A DNA stretch of 64,000 nucleotides from JAITMY01 sp031553765 (GTDB taxonomy: Bacteria > Bacteroidota > Bacteroidia > Bacteroidales > UBA932): assembly GCA_031553765.1 (NCBI GenBank), contig JAVBKY010000002.1, forward strand, positions 401,006 through 465,005, in the 5' to 3' direction. Shown one piece after another: positions 7,759 through 15,391 of this stretch (position 1 is the first letter of the stretch; every line of letters begins with the position of its first letter). The position numbers and the translations under genes were made by a program. The notes under the pieces were generated by a model. It ran no database searches. It was not told the origin of the DNA and was given only the letters and a program-made list of their open reading frames with translations.

Positions 7759-10011
7759 ATGACTAAGGCAAGAAAGGAAGCAGCCCTGCTGTACCACTCT
7801 GAGGGTCGCCCCGGAAAAATTGAGGTAGTCCCCACAAAACCATATAACACCCAAGCCGACCTATCGCTGGCATACTCACCTGGCGTAGCTGAGCCTTGCT
7901 TGGCTATTGAGGCCAACATTGAGGATGCTTATAAGTATACGGCCAAGGGTAACTTGGTGGCAGTTATCTCCAACGGTACGGCGGTACTTGGTCTTGGTGA
8001 TATAGGCGCCCTTTCGGGGAAACCCGTAATGGAGGGTAAGGGTTTGCTGTTTAAGATTTTTGCCGACATTGACGTATTCGATATAGAGGTTGATACCAAG
8101 GACCCCGAAAAGTTTGTAGAAGCTGTGAAGCTGATTGCTCCTACATTCGGCGGTATCAACCTGGAAGATATTAAAGCGCCTGAATGCTTTTATATAGAGG
8201 AGCGCCTGAAGAAGGAACTCAACATACCCATTATGCACGACGACCAGCATGGTACGGCCATTATTTCAAGCGCGGGTATGCTCAACGCCGTAGAGATTGC
8301 GGGTAAAAAATTGGAAGATATAAAGGTGGTGGTAAACGGCGCAGGCGCCTCGGCCATTGCCTGCTCTAAGCTATACCTATACCTCGGCGTAAAGCCCGAA
8401 AACTTGGTAATGTGCGACAGTAAGGGCGTAATTAATGCTAAGCGCACCGACCTGAATGAGGAGAAAAAGCAGTTTATAACCAAGCGCGATGTGAACACAC
8501 TGGCGGAGGCGCTGAAGGGTGCTGATATGTTCTTGGGATTGTCAAAAGCCGACGTACTGAACGAGGAGATGATACGCAGCATGGCGCCCAACCCCGTGGT
8601 GTTTGCGCTGGCTAACCCCAACCCCGAAATTTCCTACGAGCGTGCCAAGGCTTCTCGCGAGGATTTGATTTTTGCCACGGGTCGTTCGGACTACCCCAAC
8701 CAAGTTAACAACGTGCTGGGCTTTCCGTTCATTTTCCGCGGAGCGCTCGATGTGCGTGCTACGTGCATTAACGAGCCTATGAAGGTAGCTGCCGTAAAGG
8801 CGCTGGCCGCACTGGCTAAGGAACCCGTGCCACAAAGCGTTAGCTCGGCTTACGATAATACTAAAATTGCCTTTGGCCCTGAATATATTATTCCAAAGCC
8901 TCTCGACCCACGCTTGATTGCGCGCGTGTCGGTGGCAGTGGCACAGGCCGCAATAGAATCGGGTGTGGCACGCCACAAGATTGACAACTGGTACACCTAC
9001 GCCTACGAGTTGGAGCGCCGCATGGGGCACAGCAATGACTTCATGCGCAATGTTACTGAACGTGCTAAACGCAACCAAAAGCGCATTGTATTCCCCAACG
9101 GTGAGGGTCTGCGCGCACTGCAAGCGGCTCAAAGCATGCTGAACGAGAAGTTGGCTACGCCCATTTTGCTTGGCAGCAAAGATAAAATTACCAAGATGTG
9201 CGAGCAGTACAACCTCGACCTTACGGGAGCCGAAATTATTCGCTTTTACGGCGAGGAGGAAACCGAGCGCCGTGAGCGTTATGCCCACCTGCTGTTTGAA
9301 AAGCGCCAGCGTAAGGGTATGCCTGAGCAGTACGCGCTCAAAAAGATGGAAAACAAAGATACCTTTGCCCTGATGATGGTGGAGTCGGGCGATGCTGATG
9401 CTATGCTCAACACCTTCTCAAGCGACTACGGAAAGAAGTTGCGTGGGGTACGCGAGGTTGTAAGCGCCTACGAAGATGGCAACCACGTGGCCGGTATGTT
9501 TATTGTGATGACCAAGCGCGGTCCGCTATTCCTTGCCGACTGCACCGTAAAATCACCCGACACCGAGGCGCTGGTTAAAACAACCAAGCTGCTACACGAT
9601 ACGGTAAAGAAATTCGGCATTGAGCCTCGCATAGCCATGCTGTCGCACTCTAACTTTGGCGTGGTGCAGGAGGGCAGTGCAAAGCGTGTAGCTAAGGCTG
9701 TAGAGGTTTTGCACAACCAATATCCCGACATACTTGTAGAGGGTGAAATGCAGGCTAACTACGCCTTCAACGGCAAGCTACGTATGGAAAAATTTCCCTT
9801 CAACAAACTGGAGGATTCGGAGGTAAACTGCTTTGTATTCCCCTGCCTGAGCTCGGGTAACATTGTTCCGCTGTTTATGAAGGAACTTAGCGGTTACGAA
9901 ATTATCGGTCCCGTACTTTTGGGATTGGAGAAGCAGGTGCACATTCTGCCCGACGAGTGCAGCGTGCGCGATGTGCTAAACATGGTAGCTATAGCTGCTT
10001 CGGGAATTTAA
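7759..10011 (+). CDS. maeB: NADP-dependent malic enzyme fused to a phosphotransacetylase-like domain
   Basis: Oxidative decarboxylation of malate to pyruvate with NAD(P)+, in the cytosol. The 750-residue product has an N-terminal malic enzyme part (residues about 1-420: YSPGVAEPC, MHDDQHGTA, and the NAD(P) fold VVVNGAGASAIAC). A C-terminal phosphotransacetylase-like part follows (about 430-750: RIVFPNGEG, SNFGVVQEGS). This two-part MaeB form is common in Gram-negatives; the C-terminal domain is thought to be regulatory (acetyl-CoA binding) rather than catalytic. xerD follows after 3 bases. Confidence 0.95.
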   Translation: MTKARKEAALLYHSEGRPGKIEVVPTKPYNTQADLSLAYSPGVAEPCLAIEANIEDAYKYTAKGNLVAVISNGTAVLGLGDIGALSGKPVMEGKGLLFKIFADIDVFDIEVDTKDPEKFVEAVKLIAPTFGGINLEDIKAPECFYIEERLKKELNIPIMHDDQHGTAIISSAGMLNAVEIAGKKLEDIKVVVNGAGASAIACSKLYLYLGVKPENLVMCDSKGVINAKRTDLNEEKKQFITKRDVNTLAEALKGADMFLGLSKADVLNEEMIRSMAPNPVVFALANPNPEISYERAKASREDLIFATGRSDYPNQVNNVLGFPFIFRGALDVRATCINEPMKVAAVKALAALAKEPVPQSVSSAYDNTKIAFGPEYIIPKPLDPRLIARVSVAVAQAAIESGVARHKIDNWYTYAYELERRMGHSNDFMRNVTERAKRNQKRIVFPNGEGLRALQAAQSMLNEKLATPILLGSKDKITKMCEQYNLDLTGAEIIRFYGEEETERRERYAHLLFEKRQRKGMPEQYALKKMENKDTFALMMVESGDADAMLNTFSSDYGKKLRGVREVVSAYEDGNHVAGMFIVMTKRGPLFLADCTVKSPDTEALVKTTKLLHDTVKKFGIEPRIAMLSHSNFGVVQEGSAKRVAKAVEVLHNQYPDILVEGEMQANYAFNGKLRMEKFPFNKLEDSEVNCFVFPCLSSGNIVPLFMKELSGYEIIGPVLLGLEKQVHILPDECSVRDVLNMVAIAASGI

Positions 10012-10014
10012 CAA

Positions 10015-10911
10015 GTGACGTGGGAAGAAGCCATAGGGGATTTTTTGGCGTACCTGCGATTAGAAAAATCGTTAGGGGCAAAAACGCTGACCGCCTATGG
10101 TGGCGATGTGGAAAAACTTCGCAACTTTATTGAAAGTGAATATGGGCTGCAACCGCAGCAGGTGGAGCATAAGCACATCGAACAGTTTCTTGCGCATGTT
10201 TATGATATGGGCCTTAACGAACGCTCACAGGCACGAGTGCTGAGCGGCGTTAAGGCTTTTTTTAAATACCTACTGACAGATGATGCTATAAGCGCCAACC
10301 CTACGCAGCAAATTGACGGGCCAAAGGTAGGACGTAAGCTACCGGAGGTGCTGAGCGTGGAGGAAATTGAAAGCGTAATAGCCGCTATTGACCTGAGTAA
10401 ACCCGAAGGGCATCGCAATAAGGCTATGATAGAAATGCTGTACAGCTGCGGCCTGCGCGTATCGGAGCTGGTGAACTTGCAGCTGTCGAATATTTACTAC
10501 GACAAAGGTTTTTTACGTGTAATAGGTAAGGGCAATAAGGAACGACTTGTACCTATTGGCACCAAAGCCATCAAAGCGTTGAAGCACTATCTTGCAGGAC
10601 GAAATACTTTGCCTGTGCAAAAGGAGTACGATGACACGGTATTCCTTAATCGCCGTGGGGCGAAGCTCACTACGGTAATGGTGTTTTTAATTGTAAAGGA
10701 TTTGGCGGTAAAAGCGGGAATAACTAAAACGATTAGCCCGCATACCTTTCGTCACTCGTTTGCTACACACCTTGTAGAGGGCGGCGCTGACCTCCGTGCT
10801 GTACAGGAAATGCTGGGGCACGAGAGCATTACCACTACCGAGATTTATACGCACTTGGATAGGGAGTATTTGAAGGAGGCGATACTGCTGTACCACCCCC
10901 GCGCGAAATAG
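10015..10911 (+). CDS. xerD: Site-specific tyrosine recombinase XerD
   Basis: A 298-residue recombinase of the XerC/D type that resolves chromosome dimers at dif. The N-terminal SAM-like domain is FLAYLRLEKSLGAKTLTAY. The catalytic domain has the first Arg in SCGLRVSEL, HTFRHSFATHL (His and second Arg), a later LGHESI His and the nucleophile Tyr in TTEIYTHLD. It starts with GTG 3 bases after maeB, so it is cotranscribed. No att sites, cargo or other phage genes are nearby, so this is a housekeeping copy and not a mobile-element integrase. The last codons run into a repeat-rich spacer. Confidence 0.93.
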   Translation: MTWEEAIGDFLAYLRLEKSLGAKTLTAYGGDVEKLRNFIESEYGLQPQQVEHKHIEQFLAHVYDMGLNERSQARVLSGVKAFFKYLLTDDAISANPTQQIDGPKVGRKLPEVLSVEEIESVIAAIDLSKPEGHRNKAMIEMLYSCGLRVSELVNLQLSNIYYDKGFLRVIGKGNKERLVPIGTKAIKALKHYLAGRNTLPVQKEYDDTVFLNRRGAKLTTVMVFLIVKDLAVKAGITKTISPHTFRHSFATHLVEGGADLRAVQEMLGHESITTTEIYTHLDREYLKEAILLYHPRAK

Positions 10912-10966
10912 CCTTTCGCGCAAAGGCGCGAAGACACAAAGAATACAAAAGCACAGAAACACATCG

Positions 10967-11062
10967 AAGCGTCATTGCGAGGAGGTACGACGAAGCAATC
11001 TCTTGTCGCAAAACTTCTAACTTGAGATTGCTTCGTCCTCGTTCCTCGTCCTCGCAATGAGG
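10967..11062. repeat. REP-like palindrome (GCGTCATTGCGAGG ... CCTCGCAATGA)
   Basis: The arm GCGTCATTGCGAGGAGGTAC with GAAGCAATCTC is mirrored by GAGATTGCTTCG and CCTCGCAATGAGGCGC. A close relative stands at 61500-61592 and partial copies at 14064-14096 and 35958-36018. It includes the 3' end of the HEAT-like gene on the minus strand. Confidence 0.9.
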
Positions 11063-11604
11063 CGCATCAATTTTTTTGCACGAACCTGCATGGCGGGTGT
11101 GGCATCGTGCTGAAGGTATTCTACCGTTCCTACCAACTCTTCTAACGCCCACGGATATTTTTGCGAAAGGGCAGCAATGCAGTCCATGCACTGTACTTTC
11201 ACGGCTACGCGTTCCTGCGTATCTATTAACCAATCGAAACAGGCGATGAGTATGGGTTCTAAATCCAGCCGCCAAAAGTGCTCTGCAAATTTTCTATCGC
11301 GCTTGGCGTAATCAAGTTGAAATAGGAGAAGTTTTGAAAAATGACGGCGGGCGCTGCGGTTGGTAACCTGCGGAAGTTTTCGAAGGAAATACTCCAGCTC
11401 ATCACGCAACAGCTGCGGCTGCTCCGTAGCCATACACTCCAACACCCACGAAGCACGAAAGCCCACTTGTATAGGCTTTTCGAAGGTAACATCGATCACA
11501 TCATGTAAGAGAAATTGTTCGGCAAGGAGCTGTTGCGCAATATGCAAAGCGTCCTTTTTGTGCAAAGAGGTACTTAGAAGGGATATGAGATGCGACTTTT
11601 GCAT
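11017..11604 (-). CDS. HEAT-repeat-like conserved protein of Bacteroidetes type
   Basis: About 195 residues, all helical, cytosolic. The pattern (FRASWVLECMATEQP, RHFSKLLLFQLDYAKRD, VAVKVQCMDCIAALSQKYP) resembles HEAT/armadillo-like proteins found in many Bacteroidetes genomes without known function. Start 11604 (MQKSHLISLLSTSL) is preferred; the longer frame to 11742 runs through the tRNA-Leu terminator and into the tRNA. The last residues (ARTRNEDEAISS) are encoded by a REP-like palindrome, which also gives the stop codon. Confidence 0.7.
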   Translation of the reverse strand: MQKSHLISLLSTSLHKKDALHIAQQLLAEQFLLHDVIDVTFEKPIQVGFRASWVLECMATEQPQLLRDELEYFLRKLPQVTNRSARRHFSKLLLFQLDYAKRDRKFAEHFWRLDLEPILIACFDWLIDTQERVAVKVQCMDCIAALSQKYPWALEELVGTVEYLQHDATPAMQVRAKKLMRLIARTRNEDEAISS

Positions 11605-11664
11605 GGCGACAAAGGTAGTAAAAGGGGGCAAAATCATCCCTTTTATTGACTTTAAGCACACACA

Positions 11665-11705
11665 AAAAAACAAAGGCCTCACCAATCTATTGACTAGCAA
11701 GGCCT
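11665..11705 (-). terminator. Intrinsic terminator after tRNA-Leu
   Basis: On the minus strand, CAAGGCCTT and AGGCCTTTG form a stem with a loop of about 18 bases and then a T7 run. It immediately follows the 3' end of tRNA-Leu. Confidence 0.8.
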
Positions 11706-11710
11706 TGCGT

Positions 11711-11795
11711 ACCCGAGACGGGAATTGAACCCGTACGAACATTTCTGCTCACAGGATTTTAAGTCCTGCGTGTCTACCAATTCCACCACTCGGGC
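11711..11795 (-). tRNA. tRNA-Leu (UAA)
   Basis: An 85-base cloverleaf with the long variable arm of class II tRNAs. It begins GCCCGAGTGGTGGAATTGG and ends CCCGTCTCGGGT; the anticodon loop ACTTAAAAT gives TAA. CCA is not encoded. It lies downstream of tRNA-Gly on the same strand with a terminator between them. Confidence 0.95.
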
Positions 11796-11819
11796 AAACA
11801 CTTTACGTGCAAAGAAAAA

Positions 11820-11845
11820 ATCCCGAACTTAATCGGGATCGTTTT
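11820..11845 (-). terminator. Intrinsic terminator between tRNA-Gly and tRNA-Leu
   Basis: The stem ATCCCGA/TCGGGAT has a short loop, and on the minus strand a T6 run follows. It suggests that tRNA-Gly ends here, with partial read-through or a separate promoter for tRNA-Leu. Confidence 0.75.
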
Positions 11846-11851
11846 TCTTAG

Positions 11852-11924
11852 AGCGGAAAACGAGACTCGAACTCGCGACCCCAACCTTGGCAAGGTTGTG
11901 CTCTACCAACTGAGCTATTTCCGC
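11852..11924 (-). tRNA. tRNA-Gly (GCC)
   Basis: A 73-base cloverleaf: acceptor GCGGAAA/TTTCCGC, D-arm TAGCTCAGTTGGTAGAGCA, anticodon stem CAACC/GGTTG with loop TTGCCAA (anticodon GCC), T-arm GAGTTCGAGTCTC. CCA is not encoded. Confidence 0.96.
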
Positions 11925-11958
11925 ATGTAACCGCCCTTGTTTTTGTCAAAAGCGAATG

Positions 11959-11989
11959 CAAAGGTAGAGAATTTTAGTTTTCCCACAAA
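11959..11989 (-). promoter_or_regulatory. Promoter of tRNA-Gly
   Basis: On the minus strand, TTTG (11989-11986), 19 bases, TACCTTTG (11966-11959): a full consensus match about 35 bases before the tRNA. Confidence 0.85.
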
Positions 11990-12102
11990 ATATTTTGAGG
12001 AAAATTTAGACAAATATTTACAACCACTTAATAATCAGTAAATTAAACACACACTTCCACCTCCGTCTTACAGGCATCCCCGCCAGCAGGCGACAGGTCA
12101 CC

Positions 12103-12768
12103 TCACATTTTCCAACTCTCAACTATTTGCCCATCTGCCATGGTAATTTTTCGGTCGCACATGGCGGCTAGATCTTCATCGTGGGTAACAATTACAATAG
12201 TTTGCCCCATTTCCTTACGCAGCTGAAACAGCAAGTTGTGCAATTCCTGCTTATTGTGCGAGTCGAGGTTACCCGAAGGTTCGTCGGCTAATATAACGGA
12301 AGGATTGTTGACCATGGCACGAGCAATGGCCACACGCTGCTGTTCACCTCCCGACATTTCGGCAGGCTTGTGCGTTATGCGATGGCTGAGGTTTAGATAG
12401 CTAAGCAGTTCCTTGGCACGCTCCTCCGTTTTACGCTTGTTGGCCCCTGCTATAAAAGCCGGTATGCACACGTTTTCAAGAGCAGTAAACTCGGGTAGCA
12501 GGTGGTGAAACTGGAACACAAAGCCCAACTTCTGGTTTCGCAATTTTGCCAAATCACGACGACTAAGTGAAAAAACATCCACCCCATCAAGTTGCACAGC
12601 ACCATCATCAGGCATGCTAAGCGTACCCAGTATTTCAAGTAGGGTGGTTTTTCCGGCACCGCTGGCGCCCACTATTGACACTACCTCGCCCTTGGATACG
12701 TTTAGGCTAATACCCTTAAGCACCTGCAATGCTCCAAAGGATTTGGTTATATTTTCGGCTTGAATCAT
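12103..12768 (-). CDS. lolD: ABC transporter ATPase of the LolD/MacB type
   Basis: A 221-residue ATPase: Walker A GASGAGKTT, Q-loop FVFQFHHLLPEFTALENV, signature MSGGEQQRVAIARA, Walker B VILADEPSGNLD, switch His in VTHDE. The FQFHHLLPEF and GNLD segments are typical of LolD, which drives release of lipoproteins from the inner membrane towards LolA. The membrane partners (LolC/E) are not in the window. Start 12768 (MIQAENITKSF) is supported by the -7 box only 6 bases upstream; the longer frame would place the start before that promoter. Confidence 0.88.
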   Translation of the reverse strand: MIQAENITKSFGALQVLKGISLNVSKGEVVSIVGASGAGKTTLLEILGTLSMPDDGAVQLDGVDVFSLSRRDLAKLRNQKLGFVFQFHHLLPEFTALENVCIPAFIAGANKRKTEERAKELLSYLNLSHRITHKPAEMSGGEQQRVAIARAMVNNPSVILADEPSGNLDSHNKQELHNLLFQLRKEMGQTIVIVTHDEDLAAMCDRKITMADGQIVESWKM

Positions 12769-12774
12769 AATAAG

Positions 12775-12782
12775 CAAAGGTA
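12775..12782 (-). promoter_or_regulatory. -7 box immediately before lolD
   Basis: TACCTTTG on the minus strand ends 6 bases before the lolD ATG, which predicts a leaderless or nearly leaderless mRNA. Confidence 0.6.
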
Positions 12783-12942
12783 CAAATTCAAGTTTTAGGG
12801 AGGAAGGATAAAAGGATAAAAGGATGAAAAGATAAAGAAACACCACTTACAACACACACATAAAACACTATTGATTAATACTATGTATTATTTTTAACAT
12901 TTAAAAAAGGGTTGAAGACTTGATTTTCGATAATAATACTTA

Positions 12943-12950
12943 TATATTTG
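12943..12950 (+). promoter_or_regulatory. Probable -7 box of the greA leader
   Basis: TATATTTG matches TAnnTTTG, with TTGA at about 12920 in place of a -33 TTTG. It implies a leader of about 105 bases before greA. Confidence 0.55.
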
Positions 12951-12984
12951 CAGTAGGTAAAAAAATTACGGTAACGTATAACTG

Positions 12985-13019
12985 AAGAGTTCCCTAAATG
13001 GGGAATTCTTTATTTTTTT
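12985..13019 (+). terminator. Terminator-like hairpin inside the greA leader
   Basis: AAGAGTTCCC pairs over 10 positions (one G-U) with GGGAATTCTT around a 6-base loop, followed by TATTTTTTTA. It stands after the promoter and 43 bases before the greA ATG, so it would terminate leader transcripts unless read through. Confidence 0.75.
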
Positions 13020-13061
13020 ACCCCACTTAAGAGTTTTAATTATTTTTTTGATCAACAAATT

Positions 13062-13532
13062 ATGGCGTACACTTATCTAACCGAAGAGGGTTTACAAAAA
13101 CTGCGCGCGGAGCTTGACCACCTAACTTCGGTGGAGCGTCCTGCCGCATCACGCGCCATTGCTGAGGCTCGCGATAAGGGTGACTTATCAGAGAATGCGG
13201 AGTATGATGCTGCGAAAGAGGCACAAGGCTTGCTTGAAATGCGCATATCGAACCTGCAAAATATGCTGGCCAACGCTAAAATTATAGATGATTCGAAGCT
13301 CGATACTTCGAAAATTCAGCTGCTAAATAAAGTGAAGTTGAAAAACGTGGCTACTAAGGCTACTATGGAGTACATGCTGGTGACGGAGAGCGAGGCCAAC
13401 TTTAAGGAGGGTAAGCTGTCGGTTGCTACACCTATTGCCAAAGCGCTGCTGGGTAAAAAAGTGGGCGATGTGGTAGAGGTTAAGGTGCCGGCGGGAACGA
13501 TGAAGTTGGAGGTACTGAGTATTTCGATATAA
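13062..13532 (+). CDS. greA: Transcription elongation factor GreA
   Basis: A 156-residue cytosolic factor that rescues backtracked RNA polymerase by stimulating transcript cleavage. The N-terminal coiled coil carries the acidic tip (EARDKGDLSENAEYDAAKEA) with the conserved D/E residues. The C-terminal FKBP-like domain ends PIAKALLGKKVGDVVEVKVP. Length is normal. The leader contains a terminator-like hairpin that may control expression. Confidence 0.96.
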   Translation: MAYTYLTEEGLQKLRAELDHLTSVERPAASRAIAEARDKGDLSENAEYDAAKEAQGLLEMRISNLQNMLANAKIIDDSKLDTSKIQLLNKVKLKNVATKATMEYMLVTESEANFKEGKLSVATPIAKALLGKKVGDVVEVKVPAGTMKLEVLSISI

Positions 13533-13536
13533 TATA

Positions 13537-13660
13537 TTGTTTAAAGTTGTTTTAATGCGCTTCGCGCATTTGACAATAGTTTAACATTGTTTTTGGAACA
13601 ACAAGAAACGCGCAAAGCGCATTAAACAATTGTCAAATTATTTCAAACTATTTCAAACAA
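13537..13660. repeat. Word-repeat spacer with GCGC hairpins
   Basis: Contains ATGCGCTTCGCGCAT (a perfect 6-bp hairpin), CGCGCAAAGCGC, TTTGACAATAGTTTAAC, AATTGTCAAATTATTTC and CAAACTATTTCAAAC. Words recur in both directions and are shared with 5165-5275. Confidence 0.65.
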
Positions 13661-13667
13661 CCGTCTT

Positions 13668-14060
13668 ATGTCAAGCATTTTTACCAAAATAGTAAACGGG
13701 GAAATTCCTTGCTATAAAGTAGCGGAGGATGAAAACTACTTCGCTTTTTTGGATATTGGTCCTGTGGCAAAAGGCCACACGCTGGTGATTCCAAAAAAAG
13801 AAGTGGATTATATTTTTGATTTGGATGAAAAAACGCTGAGCGGTCTTACGCTGTTTGCACAAAAAGTAGCCAAGGGAATTGAAAAAGTAGTACCCTGTAA
13901 GCGTGTTGGCGTGGCAGTATTGGGATTGGAAGTTCCTCACGCGCACATTCATCTCATTCCGCTCAACAGCGAGGCGGATGTAGACTTCAAAAAAGCAAAG
14001 TTGCAGCTACCCAAAGAGGAAATGGTGGAGTTAGCGCAAAAAATACAATCAGCAATATAA
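13668..14060 (+). CDS. HIT family nucleotide-binding protein
   Basis: A 130-residue protein beginning SSIFTKIVNGEIPCYKV and carrying the histidine triad H91-A-H93-I-H95-L. HIT (Hint-type) proteins hydrolyse nucleoside phosphoramidates and related nucleotides in the cytosol. Length and layout are normal for the Hint branch. It is preceded and followed by repeat-containing spacers, with trxA next on the same strand. Confidence 0.93.
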   Translation: MSSIFTKIVNGEIPCYKVAEDENYFAFLDIGPVAKGHTLVIPKKEVDYIFDLDEKTLSGLTLFAQKVAKGIEKVVPCKRVGVAVLGLEVPHAHIHLIPLNSEADVDFKKAKLQLPKEEMVELAQKIQSAI

Positions 14061-14162
14061 ATCGGTTGAGATTGCCGCGCTTCGCTCGCAATGACGCCTC
14101 GATTCAGCAGTTCAACAATTCAGCTTTAAAACTTTATAAACTTTTAAACTAAAGGATACATT

Positions 14163-14480
14163 ATGGCTTTCGAAATTACCGATGCAAATTTTGAGCAGGA
14201 AGTGCTCAAGAGCGACAAACCTGTTATAGTAGATTTTTGGGCAACGTGGTGCGGTCCCTGCCGTGCTATTGCTCCCAGCATTGAAGAGTTGGCAAAGGAG
14301 TATGAAGGTCGTGCTGTGGTAGGCAAAATGGACGTTGACTCCAACGATCAGGTGCCTATGAAGTACGGCATTCGCAACATTCCTACCGTGCTTTTCTTTA
14401 AGAATGGCGAGCTGGTGGATAAGGTGGTAGGCGGCGCTCCCAAAGGTACTTTTGAGGATAAGCTGAAGGCGCTGCTATAG
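14163..14480 (+). CDS. trxA: Thioredoxin
   Basis: A 105-residue cytosolic disulfide reductase with the redox centre C30-G-P-C33 (FWATWCGPCRAIAP) and the cis-proline segment RNIPTVLFF. Full-length and complete. It has no signal peptide. A strong terminator follows. Confidence 0.96.
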   Translation: MAFEITDANFEQEVLKSDKPVIVDFWATWCGPCRAIAPSIEELAKEYEGRAVVGKMDVDSNDQVPMKYGIRNIPTVLFFKNGELVDKVVGGAPKGTFEDKLKALL

Positions 14481-14498
14481 TAACTTATTCAGTAAAAA

Positions 14499-14543
14499 AC
14501 AAAGTTCGCCGACTATACACGTAGTCGGCGAACTTTGTTTTTT
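14499..14543 (+). terminator. Intrinsic terminator after trxA
   Basis: A long perfect stem (AACAAAGTTCGCCGACTA / TAGTCGGCGAACTTTGTT) has a 6-base loop and a T run. It also lies downstream of the convergent barrel gene and could serve it too. Confidence 0.93.
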
Positions 14544-14601
14544 AATTGACCTTATATCGTTGTTTTGTCTCTTTTTCCTTGATAAAAAAGTGACAAAACA
14601 A

Positions 14602-15120
14602 TTAAAACAAAATCCCTATGCGAAGCGATGGCGCGCCATTTGTCCCGCTAAGATGCAGTACATCCCACAGGGCGGTGAAGCTCACGCGCGAGCGGCCACC
14701 GGCACCTATGTATACCCCCATACCCATGGGCAGCATGTTATAGTTAGAGGTGGTATTGGTGTCGTAAAATTTATTGCGCGTATTGTAGCGAATGTAATCG
14801 TACTCGGCGTGAAAGTGAATGGCAGGAAAAATACGATTCACTACCGCAGGCATGTTCACATCGTAACGGGTAAAAACACCTCCACCATAACCGTTTTGCT
14901 TAAAATTATTGTTGTTGCTGTAGCTATAGTACAGCTGCACGCCCACCGACCACGGTTGAGTAACGTGATAGCCAAGCAGTGGCTGAATATCGAAGTTAGT
15001 GTTACCGCTGCCAAACTCCATACCTACCCCGCCACCTACGTAAAACCTATCGAAAAAGGAGGCCTTGGCGCTTTCAAGGGTCGCACACAGTAGCAGGACA
15101 GCAAATAGATATTTTTTCAT
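14602..15120 (-). CDS. Small outer-membrane beta-barrel protein
   Basis: A 172-residue product with a signal peptide (MKKYLFAVLLLCATLESAKA) and eight or so amphipathic strands (FYVGGGVGMEFGSG, WSVGVQLYYSYSN, HFHAEYDYIRYN, SRVSFTALWDVLHL), ending in a C-terminal aromatic residue (LRIGILF) as outer-membrane barrels do. The fold resembles the OmpA/OMP_b-brl type. Start 15120 was chosen for the signal peptide and the TATCTTTG box at 15144-15151 (minus strand). Function unknown. Confidence 0.75.
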   Translation of the reverse strand: MKKYLFAVLLLCATLESAKASFFDRFYVGGGVGMEFGSGNTNFDIQPLLGYHVTQPWSVGVQLYYSYSNNNNFKQNGYGGGVFTRYDVNMPAVVNRIFPAIHFHAEYDYIRYNTRNKFYDTNTTSNYNMLPMGMGVYIGAGGRSRVSFTALWDVLHLSGTNGAPSLRIGILF

Positions 15121-15328
15121 TGTAGCAAGATATTTTTGTATTACAAAGATAGGGAAAATAGGGAGAATTCTCTCCTGCGAAAAGATTCCGAGCAAACGAG
15201 GAACGAGTGAGTCGATGAATCTTCTGCTCGACGAATACCACTCCTTACAAACACGATAACAATCAAACAAATACACTAACAGAACTGTTAAAAAGCGCCC
15301 AAAAAGCATCAATTCTCTAAAAACCCGC

Positions 15329-15336
15329 TACTTTTG
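15329..15336 (+). promoter_or_regulatory. -7 box of the beta-helix/gntR unit
   Basis: TACTTTTG fits TAnnTTTG. The GntR-type operator begins exactly 12 bases after it, the same distance as at the 46.2 kb promoter. No -33 TTTG is seen. Confidence 0.65.
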
Positions 15337-15348
15337 GAAAACTAAGCA

Positions 15349-15360
15349 TTGGTTGACCAG
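15349..15360. promoter_or_regulatory. Operator 1 of the alginate locus
   Basis: TTGGTTGACCAG, an inverted (T/C)TGGT-N2-ACCAG. It lies just downstream of a -7 box and upstream of the start codon at 15392. It resembles the TGGT-N-ACCA sites of FadR/UxuR/ExuR-class FCD regulators. Confidence 0.75.
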
Positions 15361-15391
15361 TCACCAATACAACCAAAACAAAGCAAGGGAA

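Noticed and set aside
10015..10911. Integrase of a mobile element
   Set aside because: It is a normal XerD in length and motifs, 3 bases after maeB, with no attachment sites or cargo genes nearby.
11605..11742. N-terminal extension of the HEAT-like protein
   Set aside because: The extension would be encoded by the tRNA-Leu terminator and part of the tRNA; the internal ATG at 11604 gives a normal start.
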